From positions 124,001-188,000 of the forward strand of contig JAXMHB010000007.1 of the NCBI GenBank assembly GCA_046346965.1: a DNA stretch of 64,000 nucleotides. The letters are read 5' to 3'. The DNA is from JAXMHB01 sp046346965 (lineage in GTDB: Bacteria > Pseudomonadota > Gammaproteobacteria > Xanthomonadales > SZUA-5). The notes under the pieces are model-generated. The model searched no databases and was not told the origin of the DNA. It worked only from the letters and a program-made list of their open reading frames with translations. This document shows positions 41,669 through 50,870 of the stretch, one piece after another. Within the stretch, counting starts at the first letter, position 1. Each line of letters starts with the position of its first letter. The translations under genes and the position numbers were made by a program.

Positions 41669-44131
41669 ATGCGGTGGATCGCCCACAAGTTCGGCGGGTC
41701 CAGCGTCGCCAACGCTGCCCGGTATCAAACCGTTGCCCAATTGCTCGTCGCCCGCCCGGACGAGGCCCAGGTGGTGGTCGTGTCGGCCATGCAGGGCGTC
41801 ACCGATGCGCTGATCAACCTGACCCGCAAGGCCGCCGCGCGCGATGCCGGCTGGGTGCAGGATCTGGACGCGCTGCGCCAGCGCCATATCGAAACCGCCG
41901 GCGATCTGCTCGGCGCCTCCGCCAGCGCCTTTGTCCAGACGGTGGAAACCGGCATCGCCGACCTCTCGCATCTGCTGCGCAGCGTCGAGTTGCTCGGCAC
42001 CACGCCCACCGAAGTGCTGGAACTGGTGTCGGGCCTGGGCGAGGTGTGGTCGGCGCAGCTGTTGACGGCGCACTTCAACGGGCTTGGGCAGCCGGCCGTG
42101 TACCTCGATGCGCGCGAGGTGCTGCGCGTCACCCATACCGAGCTGCACGTGGCGGTGGAATGGTTGCCGAGCGAGAAGCTGATCGGCCATTTCCGCCACC
42201 AGCAGCCGTCGACGCGTTATGTGGTGACCGGCTTCATCGCCCGCCGCCTGGGCGACGAGCGCATCACCACGCTGGGACGCAACGGCAGCGATTACTCCGC
42301 CAGCATCTTCGGCGCGCTGTTCGACGCCGCCGAGATCCACATCTGGACCGATGTCGACGGCGTGCTGTCGGCCGATCCGCGGCGCGTGCCCGAGGCCATC
42401 GTGCTCGATCACGTCAGCTACGAGGAAGCTTTCGAACTGGCTTACTTCGGCGCCAAGGTCATCCATCCGCAGACCATGGCACCGGCCACCGCCAAGGGCA
42501 TCCCGGTGTTCATCCGCAACACCTTCAACCCCGCGCACCCGGGCACCCGGATCGACGCCGAAGGCGGCGAGGCGCCGCCGATCAAGGGCATCACCACCAT
42601 CGGCGGCATGGCGATCATCACCATCGAGGGCGCCGGCATGATCGGCGTGCCCGGCACCGCCGAGCGCGTGTTCGCCGCGCTGCGCGAGGCGGGCGTCTCG
42701 GTGACGATGATCTCGCAGGGCTCCAGCGAGCACTCGATCTGCTGCGTGATCAAGGGCGATGACGCCGACCGCGCGCGCAATGTGCTGTCCGATGCCTTCG
42801 CCCGCGAGATCACGCTGGGCCAGATCCAGCGCGTGGTCAGCGAGCGCGGCATCAGCGTGCTGGCGGTGGTGGGCGAGGGCATGGCCGGCACGCCGGGCAT
42901 CTGCGCGCGCCTGTTCAATGCGCTGGGCCGCGCCAAGGTCAATGTGCGCGCGATCGCCCAGGGCTCTTCGGAGCGCAATATCTCGGTGGCGATTGCCGAA
43001 GGCGAAGCCACGCGCGCGCTGCGCGCCGTGCACGCCGGCTTCTATCTGTCGGCGCAGACGCTGTCGATCGGCATCATCGGCCCCGGCACCGTGGGCCAGG
43101 CGCTGGTGTCGCAGATCGCCGAGGCGCGAGCGCGCCTGCTGGCGGAGACGCACCTTGACCTCCGCGTGCGCGCGATTGCCACCACCCGCAGCATGCTCCT
43201 GGACGAGCAGCAGATCGATCTGCCGCACTGGCGCGCCCAAATGGGCGAGCGCGGGATCGCCTGTGACCTCGATGCCTTCGCGCGCCATGTGCACGCCGAG
43301 CACCTGCCGCACGCGGTCATCATCGACTGCTCGGCCAGTTCCGCCGTGGCCGACCACTATCCGCGCTGGCTGGCCGCCGGCATCCATGTGCTGACGCCCA
43401 ACAAGCAGGCCGGCGGTGGTCCGCTGGAACGCTATCGCGCGGTGCAGCAGGCGGCCAAACAGGGCCGCGCGCGCTGGCGCTACGAGGCCACGGTCGGCGC
43501 CGGCCTGCCGGTGATCGGCACGCTGCGTGATCTGATCGACACCGGCGACCGCATCGTCCGCATCGAGGGCATTTTCTCCGGCACGCTGGCCTATCTGTTC
43601 AACCGCTTCGATGGCCAGACGCCGTTCTCCGAGCTGGTCGGTCAGGCCAAGCAGGCCGGCTACACCGAACCCGATCCGCGCGATGACCTGTCGGGCCTGG
43701 ATGTGGCGCGCAAACTGGTGATCCTGGCGCGCGAGATGGGCGTGCAGATCTCGGTCGATCAGGTGCATGTGGAATCGCTGGTGCCGGAATCGCTGCGCAG
43801 CGCCGACGTCGAGGGCTTCCTGCACGGGCTGAGCAGCTTCGATGCGCCGATGCGCGAGCGCTATGAGGCCGCCCGCGCGCAGCAGCAGGTGCTGCGCTAC
43901 TGCGCCGTGCTGGAAGCCGATGGCCGCGCCGTAGTGGCGCTGAAGGCGCTGCCGGCCGACCATCCCTTCGCCCACATCGCGCTGACCGACAACATCGTGT
44001 CCTTCCAGACCGAGCGCTATCGCAATAACCCCTTGATTGTGCGCGGTCCGGGCGCCGGTCCCGATGTCACCGCCGCCGGCGTGTTTGCCGATCTGTTGCG
44101 CGTGGCCGCGGCGCTGGGAGCCCCGCTGTGA
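41669..44131 (+). CDS. thrA: Bifunctional aspartate kinase/homoserine dehydrogenase I
   Basis: An 820-residue fusion. The aspartate kinase domain (1 to about 300) begins with MRWIAHKFGGSSVANAARYQ; regulatory ACT domains (about 310-460) hold TIEGAGMIGVPGTAERVFAAL and GTPGICARLFNALGRA; the homoserine dehydrogenase part (about 465-820) has GIIGPGTVGQAL and the substrate region TPNKQAGGGPLERYRAV. It catalyses the first and third steps from aspartate toward threonine. Threonine feedback is expected for the family. thrB overlaps its stop. Confidence 0.97.
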   Translation: MRWIAHKFGGSSVANAARYQTVAQLLVARPDEAQVVVVSAMQGVTDALINLTRKAAARDAGWVQDLDALRQRHIETAGDLLGASASAFVQTVETGIADLSHLLRSVELLGTTPTEVLELVSGLGEVWSAQLLTAHFNGLGQPAVYLDAREVLRVTHTELHVAVEWLPSEKLIGHFRHQQPSTRYVVTGFIARRLGDERITTLGRNGSDYSASIFGALFDAAEIHIWTDVDGVLSADPRRVPEAIVLDHVSYEEAFELAYFGAKVIHPQTMAPATAKGIPVFIRNTFNPAHPGTRIDAEGGEAPPIKGITTIGGMAIITIEGAGMIGVPGTAERVFAALREAGVSVTMISQGSSEHSICCVIKGDDADRARNVLSDAFAREITLGQIQRVVSERGISVLAVVGEGMAGTPGICARLFNALGRAKVNVRAIAQGSSERNISVAIAEGEATRALRAVHAGFYLSAQTLSIGIIGPGTVGQALVSQIAEARARLLAETHLDLRVRAIATTRSMLLDEQQIDLPHWRAQMGERGIACDLDAFARHVHAEHLPHAVIIDCSASSAVADHYPRWLAAGIHVLTPNKQAGGGPLERYRAVQQAAKQGRARWRYEATVGAGLPVIGTLRDLIDTGDRIVRIEGIFSGTLAYLFNRFDGQTPFSELVGQAKQAGYTEPDPRDDLSGLDVARKLVILAREMGVQISVDQVHVESLVPESLRSADVEGFLHGLSSFDAPMRERYEAARAQQQVLRYCAVLEADGRAVVALKALPADHPFAHIALTDNIVSFQTERYRNNPLIVRGPGAGPDVTAAGVFADLLRVAAALGAPL

Positions 44132-45066
44132 GCGGCGGACGCAGTCTGGCGCGCGCCTTTGCGCCCGCCAGCGTCGGCAATGTGGGCGTCGGCTTCGACA
44201 TCCTCGGCCATGCACTGGAAGGCGTCGGCGATCGCGTCAGCGCGCGCCGCATCGAAGAACCGGTGGTGCGCGTCAGCGCGATCCGCGGCGTGGTGACCGA
44301 TCTGCCTTTCGATCCGGAGCAGAACACCGCCGCGCGCGCCGTCGCCGCGTGGCGCAGCGCACTCGATCTGCCCTTTGGCATCGAGCTCGAGATCGACAAG
44401 GGCATACCGCTAGGCTCCGGCCTCGGTGGCTCCGCCGCCTCGGCCACTGCTGCGCTGACCGCCGCCAATGGCCTGCTGGCTGAACCGCTGCCGGTGGCCG
44501 CGCTCTATCCCTATGCGCTGGAGGGCGAGCGCGCCGCCAGTGGCAGCCTGCACGGCGATAACGTGGCGCCGCAGTTGCTCGGCGGCCTGGTGCTGGCGAC
44601 CCACGATCAGATGGTGCCGATCCCGGTGCCGGCCGGACTGACCGCCGTGGTGGTGCACCCGCATTTCGTGCTGGAAACCCGTAAGGCGCGCGAGGCGCTG
44701 CGCGGCGTGTATGCGCTCAATGAGTTCGTCGCGCAGAGCGAGGGCTTGGCGCTGGTGCTGGCCGGCTGCTTCCGCGGCGACTTCGAGCTGATCGGCCGCG
44801 GTTTGCGAGACGGGCTGGTCGAACCGCGCCGCGCCGCGCTGATTCCGGGCTTTGCCGCGGTCAAGCAGGCGGCGCTGGACGCCGGCGCGCTGGGCGCCTC
44901 CATTTCCGGCGCCGGTCCCAGCGTGTTCGGCTGGTTCCGTCAGCGCGCGCAGGCCGAGGCCGCGGGTGCGGCGATGGCCGCCGCCTTCGCCGAGGCCGGC
45001 CTCGCCAGCGATGTGATCGTCAGCGCGGTGGCGAATGCCGGCGCGCAGCTGATCGGGAGCGAGTGA
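44128..45066 (+). CDS. thrB: Homoserine kinase
   Basis: A 312-residue GHMP-family kinase phosphorylating homoserine. It has the N-terminal FAPASVGNVGVGFDILG, the ATP-binding PLGSGLGGSAASATAAL loop, and the C-terminal GASISGAGPSVFGWF motif. The GTG start at 44128 overlaps the thrA stop. The thrC start overlaps its own stop (TGATG), so thrABC is a single coupled operon. Confidence 0.97.
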   Translation: MSGGRSLARAFAPASVGNVGVGFDILGHALEGVGDRVSARRIEEPVVRVSAIRGVVTDLPFDPEQNTAARAVAAWRSALDLPFGIELEIDKGIPLGSGLGGSAASATAALTAANGLLAEPLPVAALYPYALEGERAASGSLHGDNVAPQLLGGLVLATHDQMVPIPVPAGLTAVVVHPHFVLETRKAREALRGVYALNEFVAQSEGLALVLAGCFRGDFELIGRGLRDGLVEPRRAALIPGFAAVKQAALDAGALGASISGAGPSVFGWFRQRAQAEAAGAAMAAAFAEAGLASDVIVSAVANAGAQLIGSE

Positions 45067-46370
45067 TGCGTTACTACAGTACGCGAGACCCGCGCCAGGA
45101 ATGGCCGAGCACGCTGGATGCCGCGCTGTCGGCGGGGCTGGCGGCGGACGGTGGTTTGTATGTGCCGGAGCGTTTGCCGAGCTTCCAAGTGGCGGATTTT
45201 GCCGATTGCACCGGGCTGCCGCAGGTTGCGGCGCGGCTGCTGGCGCCGTTTTTTGCCGGCAGCAGTCTGGCCGAGCACCTGGACGCGATTTGCGCCGAGG
45301 CGCTGGACTTGCCGCTGCCTATCGTCGAGCTGGGCGGAGACGCCAGCCTGCTGGAGCTGTTCCACGGCCCGACGGCGGCGTTCAAGGACTTTGCTGCGCG
45401 CTTTCTGGCGGCCTGCCTGGCGCGTCTGCGTACGCGCGAGGATCCGGTCCGCACCGTGCTCGTCGCCACCTCCGGTGACACCGGCGGCGCGGTCGCGGCC
45501 GCCTTCCATCGGCGCCCGGGCTTCCGCGTCGTCATTCTCTATCCCGATGGCCGCGTCTCGGCGCGCCAGGCGCATCAGCTGGGCGCCTTCGGCGACAACG
45601 TGCACGCCTTCAAGGTGCAGGGCAGCTTTGACGACTGCCAGCGCGTGGTCAAACAGCTGCTGGGCGATCGCCAGCTGGCCAGCCGCCACGCGCTGACCAG
45701 CGCCAACAGCATCTCGCTCGGGCGCCTGCTGCCACAGATGGCGTATTACGCCTATGCGGCCGTACGGCTTGCGCACCGCGGTCCGGCGCCAACGCTGATC
45801 GTGCCGACCGGCAACCTGGGCAATGCCCTCGCCGCGGTGCTGGTGCGCGAGATGGGCCTGCCGATAGCCGCCATCCACTTCGCCACCAACGCCAACCGCA
45901 CGCTGCCGGACTATTTCGGTGGCAGCGAGTACCGCGGGCGTCCCAGTGTCGCCACGCTGGCCAATGCCATGGACGTCGGCGATCCCAGCAATTTCGAGCG
46001 CTTGCGCTGGTTTTTCCGCGAGCGCGATCTGCGCCACGCCGACATCCACGCGCACAGCATCGACGACGCCACCATCCGCGCCCGGATTGCGGCAGGCGAA
46101 GCTGATTACCGCCAGGTCTGGTGCCCGCACACGGCATGCGCGGTCGAGGTCTACGAATCGCTGCGCCGCAGCGGCCTGACTGGCCCGGCGCTGCTGGTCG
46201 CCACCGCGCACCCGGCCAAGTTCGACGACGTGGTCGAGCCGCTGGTCGGCCACGCGGTCGCCGCGCCGCTCGCGCTGGCCGATCTGCTCGCCCGTCCGGC
46301 ACACGCCGACGCGCTCAACGCCAGTGCCGAGGCGCTGATCGAGCGGCTGGAGCAGGGCTGGGCGGATTAG
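45066..46370 (+). CDS. thrC: Threonine synthase
   Basis: A PLP enzyme converting O-phosphohomoserine to threonine. The 434 residues start MRYYSTRDPRQEWPSTLDAA, the family N-terminus. The PLP lysine lies in HGPTAAFKDFAARF, with SGDTGGAVAAAF and VPTGNLGNALAAVLV as substrate and cofactor loops. The ATG at 45066 is used; a GTG at 45063 is also in frame. It ends the thrABC operon; 46371-46734 downstream is repeat DNA. Confidence 0.97.
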   Translation: MRYYSTRDPRQEWPSTLDAALSAGLAADGGLYVPERLPSFQVADFADCTGLPQVAARLLAPFFAGSSLAEHLDAICAEALDLPLPIVELGGDASLLELFHGPTAAFKDFAARFLAACLARLRTREDPVRTVLVATSGDTGGAVAAAFHRRPGFRVVILYPDGRVSARQAHQLGAFGDNVHAFKVQGSFDDCQRVVKQLLGDRQLASRHALTSANSISLGRLLPQMAYYAYAAVRLAHRGPAPTLIVPTGNLGNALAAVLVREMGLPIAAIHFATNANRTLPDYFGGSEYRGRPSVATLANAMDVGDPSNFERLRWFFRERDLRHADIHAHSIDDATIRARIAAGEADYRQVWCPHTACAVEVYESLRRSGLTGPALLVATAHPAKFDDVVEPLVGHAVAAPLALADLLARPAHADALNASAEALIERLEQGWAD

Positions 46371-46477
46371 CGCTGGGCGAGGCCGGGCGCCGCTAATGGC
46401 GGTCTGCCGCGCCAGGAGGGCGCCGGTCCTCCGGCGCCTGGGCTACCGGAGCGCCCCAACGATGCGACCCCGGGACC

Positions 46478-46780
46478 GCCGACGTCCTCGTCGGCCGATA
46501 GTCAGCACGTCGCCTGAGCGCAGTGGCATCGCAGGCAAGCAGCCCCCAGGGGACCCTCAACCTTCGCGGCAACACCAGGCCTGCTGCCGACGAGGACGTC
46601 GGCGCCCCCAGAGGGCTTCGCCGATGCAGTGGGCCGCCTTCCTTCAGTCCGGCCCGCCGGCATAGCCGTCGGGCGTTCAGGAAGGCGCGTCGCATGCGGC
46701 GTGCCTTCCTTCAGTCCGGCCCTTCGGCATAGCCTCAGGGCGTTCGGCCCGATGCGCCGCATGCGGCGCAAGCATCGGGC
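46478..46780. repeat. Palindrome-rich region, GGCATAGCC copies and 18-bp inverted arms
   Basis: GCCGACGTCCTCGTCGGC (46478-46495) and GCCGACGAGGACGTCGGC (46586-46603) are reverse complements 90 bp apart. Copies of the ggcatagcc repeat lie at 46649-46681 and 46710-46743. TGCGCCGCATGCGGCGCA (46753-46770) is a perfect 18-base palindrome within a longer hairpin (46748-46780), which overlaps the 3' end of the GNAT gene. No other gene is visible from 46371 to 46734. Confidence 0.65.
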
Positions 46781-47310
46781 CTCACCCAAGTCATTTGGTA
46801 GTCGTTGAAGGGGATGTCGGCGAGGTAGTAGACCACAGGGGCGGCAATGCGGAAGCCGTGCTTCTCGTAGAAGCGGATGGCCCGCGGCGCTTTTTGGTAG
46901 ACGCTGAGGAACAGCGCGTCGGCTTCCAAGTCTCGCACGCGCTGCTGGGCTTGGTGCATCAGCAGCGCGCCGGCGCCGCCGCCGATGTACTCGGGACGCA
47001 GATAGCAGCGCTGCACCTCCAGCGCGCGCAGGCCCTTGAGCGTGGGCGGGCTGGCCACGCCCAGGCCCAGTTGCAGATAGCCGGCATCGGTGTCGCCATC
47101 GCGCAGGCGCCAGATCTCGATACGACCTTGTTCCAGCCAGGCGGCCACGCGCTCGGCGGCGTAGCAGGCGTCGATGTGCGCGCGCAGACTGGCCTCGGGC
47201 GCCACATCGCCGTAGGCGGCCAGAAAGGTCTCGGTCATCAACGTCGACAGCGCCGGCGCATCGGCCACACGGGCGGCGCTCAGGGACAGCGTGGAGGCGG
47301 GGGCTGGCAT
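46735..47310 (-). CDS. GNAT family N-acetyltransferase
   Basis: A 191-residue acetyltransferase. The acetyl-CoA loop is in LRPEYIGGGAGALLMHQA (IGGGAG, in place of the usual R/QxxGxG/A), followed by ADALFLSVYQKAPRAIRFYE and KHGFRIAAP, matching the C-terminal beta-strand. The ATG at 47310 (MPAPASTLSLSAARV) lies where the family begins; earlier in-frame codons encode an unrelated basic leader. The last residues, after MTWVRPD, are written by the palindromic repeat. The substrate is unknown. Confidence 0.83.
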   Translation of the reverse strand: MPAPASTLSLSAARVADAPALSTLMTETFLAAYGDVAPEASLRAHIDACYAAERVAAWLEQGRIEIWRLRDGDTDAGYLQLGLGVASPPTLKGLRALEVQRCYLRPEYIGGGAGALLMHQAQQRVRDLEADALFLSVYQKAPRAIRFYEKHGFRIAAPVVYYLADIPFNDYQMTWVRPDACAACGASGRTP

Positions 47311-47499
47311 GGTCGTCCTGCTCGGGCGGCGCGAGCGCCGCATGATGCAGCGCTTTGCGGCACAACCCAAGGCAGCGGACGAAACCGGCGCCCGCAGCGG
47401 GCACGCGCGGCGGCGCCGGCTGGCATGTGCCACTCTCCACGTGGCGCGGCATGGGCAGCGCCCGTCATCATCGGCGCGAGCCGCCTGCAGGCGAGATCG

Positions 47500-48063
47500 A
47501 TGCCCAACGCTGACCTTCTGCTGTATGCCCTCATCATCGCCTGTGAAGCGAGTTTCTGGCTGATCCTGGTGCTGGCACTGGCCCTGCGCTACCGCTGGCA
47601 GCGTCTGCGTCTCAGCCGCGCGTTGCTGTACGGGCTGCCGCTGGTCGATCTGCTGTTGCTGCTATTCACCGTCATCGACCTGCGGCGCGGGGCGACGGCC
47701 ACCTTTGCCCATGGCCTGGCGGCTGCCTATGTCGGTTTCACCCTGGCCTTCGGCGGCATGGTCGTGCGCTGGGCCGACGCCCATATCGCGCACCGCTTTG
47801 CCGGCGGGCCGGCGCCGGCGGCCGCCCCGACCCGAGGCTGGGCCCTGCTGCGCTACGATCTGCTGCTGTGGTTGCGCTGCATCCTGGCGTGCGCAATCAC
47901 GCTGCTGCTGGTCGAGGCCTTGATCGCGGCCGTCGGCGCCGGCCCGGCCACCGAGCCCCTGCTGGACTGGCACCGTCACGCCTTCGGCTGCGTCGTCCTG
48001 TGGTTGCTGTTCGGACCGCTGTGGAGCCTGGTCAGCTTGCTGCATCCGCGCAACCGCCGGTGA
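47500..48063 (+). CDS. Multi-pass membrane protein, unknown function
   Basis: A 187-residue hydrophobic protein with about five helices (residues 6-28, 40-58, 70-90, 118-145 and 162-180). It starts MPNADLLLYALIIACEASFW and ends LVSLLHPRNRR. I do not recognise a family; helices 4 and 5 contain no catalytic motif. The ATG at 47500 is the first one past a run of unrelated codons. It is divergent from the GNAT gene, with about 190 bp between starts. Confidence 0.6.
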   Translation: MPNADLLLYALIIACEASFWLILVLALALRYRWQRLRLSRALLYGLPLVDLLLLLFTVIDLRRGATATFAHGLAAAYVGFTLAFGGMVVRWADAHIAHRFAGGPAPAAAPTRGWALLRYDLLLWLRCILACAITLLLVEALIAAVGAGPATEPLLDWHRHAFGCVVLWLLFGPLWSLVSLLHPRNRR

Positions 48064-48090
48064 GGAAACTCGTGCCAGACATGGGTGGGG

Positions 48091-48440
48091 AAGAGCAAGA
48101 GCGGGGCGGGGGCAGGGGGCGGGGGACCAGCCATACGGCGCCCGCGTTGCGCAGTCGCCAGTATGCGGAACGAGTAAGCGCGCCGAAGGCGAGACAGGGA
48201 CTCTTGCCAAACATGGATGCGTAGGGGCAAAAACGGGACTCGGGACTCGGGACTCGGGACTCGGGACTCGGGACTCGGGACTCGGGACTCGGGACCCGGG
48301 ACCCGGGACTCGCCAGTTTGCAGAACCAGTCAGCGTGCCGGAGACCCTTGGCGCGCTTACTCGATCATCAAACAATACCGACGACTGTGCCGGGCAAGCG
48401 CTACAGTGCCGGGCCCCCGCTCCGCTTTTGCTCCTACGCA
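48091..48440. repeat. GC-rich long inverted-repeat element, copy F with expanded centre
   Basis: The left arm is at about 48095-48130 (caagagcggggcggggg then gggcgggggaccag), with the centre gcagtcgccagtatgcgga, gcgagacagggactcttgcc, then the cgggact array, then a second centre agtttgcagaaccagtcagc; the right arm is at 48405-48432 (gtgccgggcccccgctccgc). The interval 48064-48477 consists of it. Confidence 0.72.
48234..48310. repeat. cgggact heptamer array, 11 units
   Basis: Eight cgggact units run from 48234 to 48289, then cgggacc, cgggacc and cgggact, ending at 48310. The array sits within copy F, following the conserved gggactcttgcc block. Shorter arrays of the same heptamer lie at 13954-13974 (three units) and 52300-52327 (four units). 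Confidence 0.9.
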
Positions 48441-48477
48441 GCTGTCTTGGCAAGTGCTTCCCCAGCAGGAGATTCCC

Positions 48478-48894
48478 ATGTCTGAATCCGCCATCACGTT
48501 CAACGGTTTCACGCCCTATCTGCACTACGCCGATCTGCCGGCGGCGGTCGCCTGGTTGACGCGCGTATGTGGTTTTGTCGAGAAAGGTCGCTGGCAGGAC
48601 GAGACCGGGGCGCTCACCAACGTCGAGCTGCTCGCTGGTCACGCCGAACTGTGGTTGGATGGCGCGCCGGGCTGGTGGGAGCGCCGCGGGCGGCGCCCTG
48701 AGGAATGGATCGGGGTGTGGGTCCACGATGTCGACGCCATGTACCAACGACTGATCCGATCGGGCGTGCAGGTCAAAGCGCCGGAATACAAGTTCTACGG
48801 CGTCCGCGTGGTGCAGGTCACCGATCCCGAGGGTTATACCTGGGGATTCATGCAGCGGGCCGCGTACACGGCGCGCGCACCCCAGCAGATCTGA
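48478..48894 (+). CDS. VOC (glyoxalase/bleomycin-resistance) family protein
   Basis: A 138-residue single VOC domain with N-terminal ITFNGFTPYLHYADLPAAVAWL and C-terminal FYGVRVVQVTDPEGYTWGFM, whose V.DPEG.TW pattern is typical. VOC proteins use a divalent metal or bind small ligands; the activity is unknown. Metal ligands are not complete by eye (H17 and E-type C-terminal residues are possible). Start ATG at 48478 with aggaga upstream. Confidence 0.85.
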   Translation: MSESAITFNGFTPYLHYADLPAAVAWLTRVCGFVEKGRWQDETGALTNVELLAGHAELWLDGAPGWWERRGRRPEEWIGVWVHDVDAMYQRLIRSGVQVKAPEYKFYGVRVVQVTDPEGYTWGFMQRAAYTARAPQQI

Positions 48895-49077
48895 GCAGAT
48901 TCGTTGGTCATGCCTGCAGTTGCCGATTCCAAGAGTACGCATGGCCCCAGGTGGTGCCAGTTGAGATGCGTCGATCTGTTTTCAGCCGACAATGGACATG
49001 CCAGCGCTGCGCTGTTCGCGAACTTGAGGTTCGGCTAAAATGTGTCGGAAGGGCACTTGCGCCGGGGGCGTTGTTGC

Positions 49078-49713
49078 GTGCGCGGACGGATCGTTGATTG
49101 GAAGGATGATCGCGGCTTTGGGTTTATCGAGCCAGAATCTGGCGGCGCGCGCATCTTTTTTCATCTGAGCGAAACCTATGGCAGCGCACGTCCAAGCGTC
49201 GGTACCGAAGTCATGTACGAGATTTCCAAAGGCCCGGATGGCAGGCTGCGCGCGACGGGCGTAGCGCCGATCGGTGTGGGACCCGTGCGCCGGCGCTCGG
49301 AACCCAGGGAGCTGCGAAGCAGAAATCGAGTGTCGCAGCCCCGATGGCTGCGGACAGTCCCGCTTCTGGCCCTGGGCGTGATAGCGGGTCTGGCTTTGCT
49401 GGGCAAGATCCCCTGGTGGATACTGTGGGTATTCTGCGGAATGAGCCTCTGGACCTTTGGGCTTTATGGATGGGACAAACTCGCGGCTAAAGACGGGCGC
49501 TGGCGTACGCCCGAAGATACTCTGCATGCCTGCGCGCTGTTTGGCGGTTGGCCAGGCGCCATGCTGGCGCAGCAGATATTCAAGCACAAATCCAGCAAGG
49601 CGAGCTTTCAGGCCGTTTTCTGGACGACCGTAGTTGTGAATATCGTGGGTGTCGTGATCTTGAGCTGGGTGCTGGGGACTACGCACGGCGATTGGCGGTC
49701 ACTCGTCCAGTAG
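49078..49713 (+). CDS. Cold-shock-domain/DUF1294 fusion membrane protein
   Basis: About 211 residues. The N-terminal cold-shock domain (about 1-65) has RGRIVDWKDDRGFGFIEPES and IFFHLSE, the RNP1- and RNP2-like nucleic-acid-binding motifs. A basic linker (70-100) precedes the DUF1294 membrane domain: helices at about 95-115, 118-135 and 175-200, with FGLYGWDKLAAKDGRWRTPE and GGWPGAMLAQQIFKHKSSK. The function of the pair is unknown. The GTG at 49078 matches homologues that start KG.I..W.D.KGFGFI; a GTG at 49042 is an alternative. An AT-rich taaaat lies at about 49036. Confidence 0.8.
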   Translation: MRGRIVDWKDDRGFGFIEPESGGARIFFHLSETYGSARPSVGTEVMYEISKGPDGRLRATGVAPIGVGPVRRRSEPRELRSRNRVSQPRWLRTVPLLALGVIAGLALLGKIPWWILWVFCGMSLWTFGLYGWDKLAAKDGRWRTPEDTLHACALFGGWPGAMLAQQIFKHKSSKASFQAVFWTTVVVNIVGVVILSWVLGTTHGDWRSLVQ

Positions 49714-49938
49714 GGGCGCGGCGGGCAGGGCGGTTGGCGTAGCGCGGCGGTCCGATCACTGCATGCAGTCCCCTCGTTAAGCCCCGGCAACGCCATCCGC
49801 GCTTGCGCAGGCTGGCGGCCGCGGGGGAAGATTCGTTCAGCTTCGGCTGGCGCAGCACCTGCAAGGATGCGCGCTCATAGTGCGGTCGCCCCGCTGCCGA
49901 CTATGATGCAGAGCCCCCAACCGGACCTACGCCCAGGC

Positions 49939-50157
49939 ATGCCCATCCTTCGCTCCTTGCTGATCGCACTGCTGCTGGCTGTCATCGCCGGCCCGGCAGC
50001 GGCCATCACGATGAAAGAGGCGATCGAGCAAGTGCAGCGCGAAACTGGTGGCAAGGTGCTGGCGGCAGACACCATTCGTACCCGCGGCACGGTCATCTAT
50101 CGCATCAAGGTGCTGATGCCGGACGGCCGTGTGCGCATCTTTCAAATTCCAGCCTGA
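49939..50157 (+). CDS. PepSY-like small secreted protein
   Basis: A 72-residue protein with a signal sequence (MPILRSLLIALLLAVIAGPAAA) and a single PepSY-type unit: ITMKEAIEQVQRETGGKVLA, then IYRIKVLMPDGRVRIFQI. PepSY proteins are often encoded just upstream of OmpR-type two-component genes and are thought to modulate signalling. The ATG at 49939 fits the signal; a tatgat-like -10 is at 49902-49907. It ends 21 bp before the regulator gene. Confidence 0.78.
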   Translation: MPILRSLLIALLLAVIAGPAAAITMKEAIEQVQRETGGKVLAADTIRTRGTVIYRIKVLMPDGRVRIFQIPA

Positions 50158-50178
50158 GCACGTTCAAGGAGCTTAGCC

Positions 50179-50859
50179 ATGCGAGTGCTGTTGGTCGAAG
50201 ACGAGGCCCCGTTGCGCGAAACCCTGGCCGCGCGCCTGCAGCGCGAGGGTTTTGCCGTGGATACCGCCGCCGATGGCGATGAAGCCGTCTACATGGGCAA
50301 GGAAGTTCCCTTCGACGTGGCCATCGTCGACCTCGGTTTGCCGAAGCTGCCGGGCCTGGAAGTGGTCAAGCGGCTGCGCGAGTCCGGTCGTCGCTATCCG
50401 ATCCTGATCCTGACCGCGCGCGGCAGCTGGGAGGACAAGGTCGAAGGTCTGAAGTGCGGCGCCGATGACTATTTGGTCAAGCCTTTCCACATCGAGGAGC
50501 TGCTGGCGCGCATGAACGCGTTGGTGCGTCGCAGCGCCGGTTGGAGCAAGCCGCTGCTGGAATGCGGCCCGGTGAAGCTCGACACCACGGCGCAGTCGGT
50601 CACCGTGCACGATCAGGCGGTGGATCTGACCAGCTATGAGTACAAGGTGCTGGAGTACCTGATCCTGCACGCCGGGGAGCTGGTGTCGAAGAGCGATCTG
50701 ACCGAGCACATCTATGAGCAGGATTTTGATCGCGACAGCAATGTGATCGAGGTGTTCATCGGCCGCCTGCGCAAGAAGCTCGATCCCGAAGGCGACATGA
50801 AGCCGATCGAAACCGTGCGCGGCCGCGGCTATCGCTTCTCCATCCCGCGCACGGCCTGA
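50179..50859 (+). CDS. phoP: OmpR/PhoB-type response regulator (PhoP-like)
   Basis: A 226-residue regulator. The receiver domain has MRVLLVEDEAPLRETLAARL, phosphoacceptor Asp51 (VAIVDLGLP), Thr in ILTARG and Lys in YLVKPFH; the winged-helix DNA-binding domain follows (about 130-222) with YKVLEYLILHAGELVSKSDL and RDSNVIEVFIGRLRKKLD. It pairs with the kinase 11 bp downstream. The phoP name is by context with the PepSY gene and kinase. Confidence 0.92.
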   Translation: MRVLLVEDEAPLRETLAARLQREGFAVDTAADGDEAVYMGKEVPFDVAIVDLGLPKLPGLEVVKRLRESGRRYPILILTARGSWEDKVEGLKCGADDYLVKPFHIEELLARMNALVRRSAGWSKPLLECGPVKLDTTAQSVTVHDQAVDLTSYEYKVLEYLILHAGELVSKSDLTEHIYEQDFDRDSNVIEVFIGRLRKKLDPEGDMKPIETVRGRGYRFSIPRTA

Positions 50860-50870
50860 CGGACCGCGCC

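Noticed and set aside
41645..44215. 856-residue minus-strand open frame opposite thrA
   Set aside because: Antisense to a complete thrA with all catalytic motifs; composition is His/Gly/Arg shadow-like.
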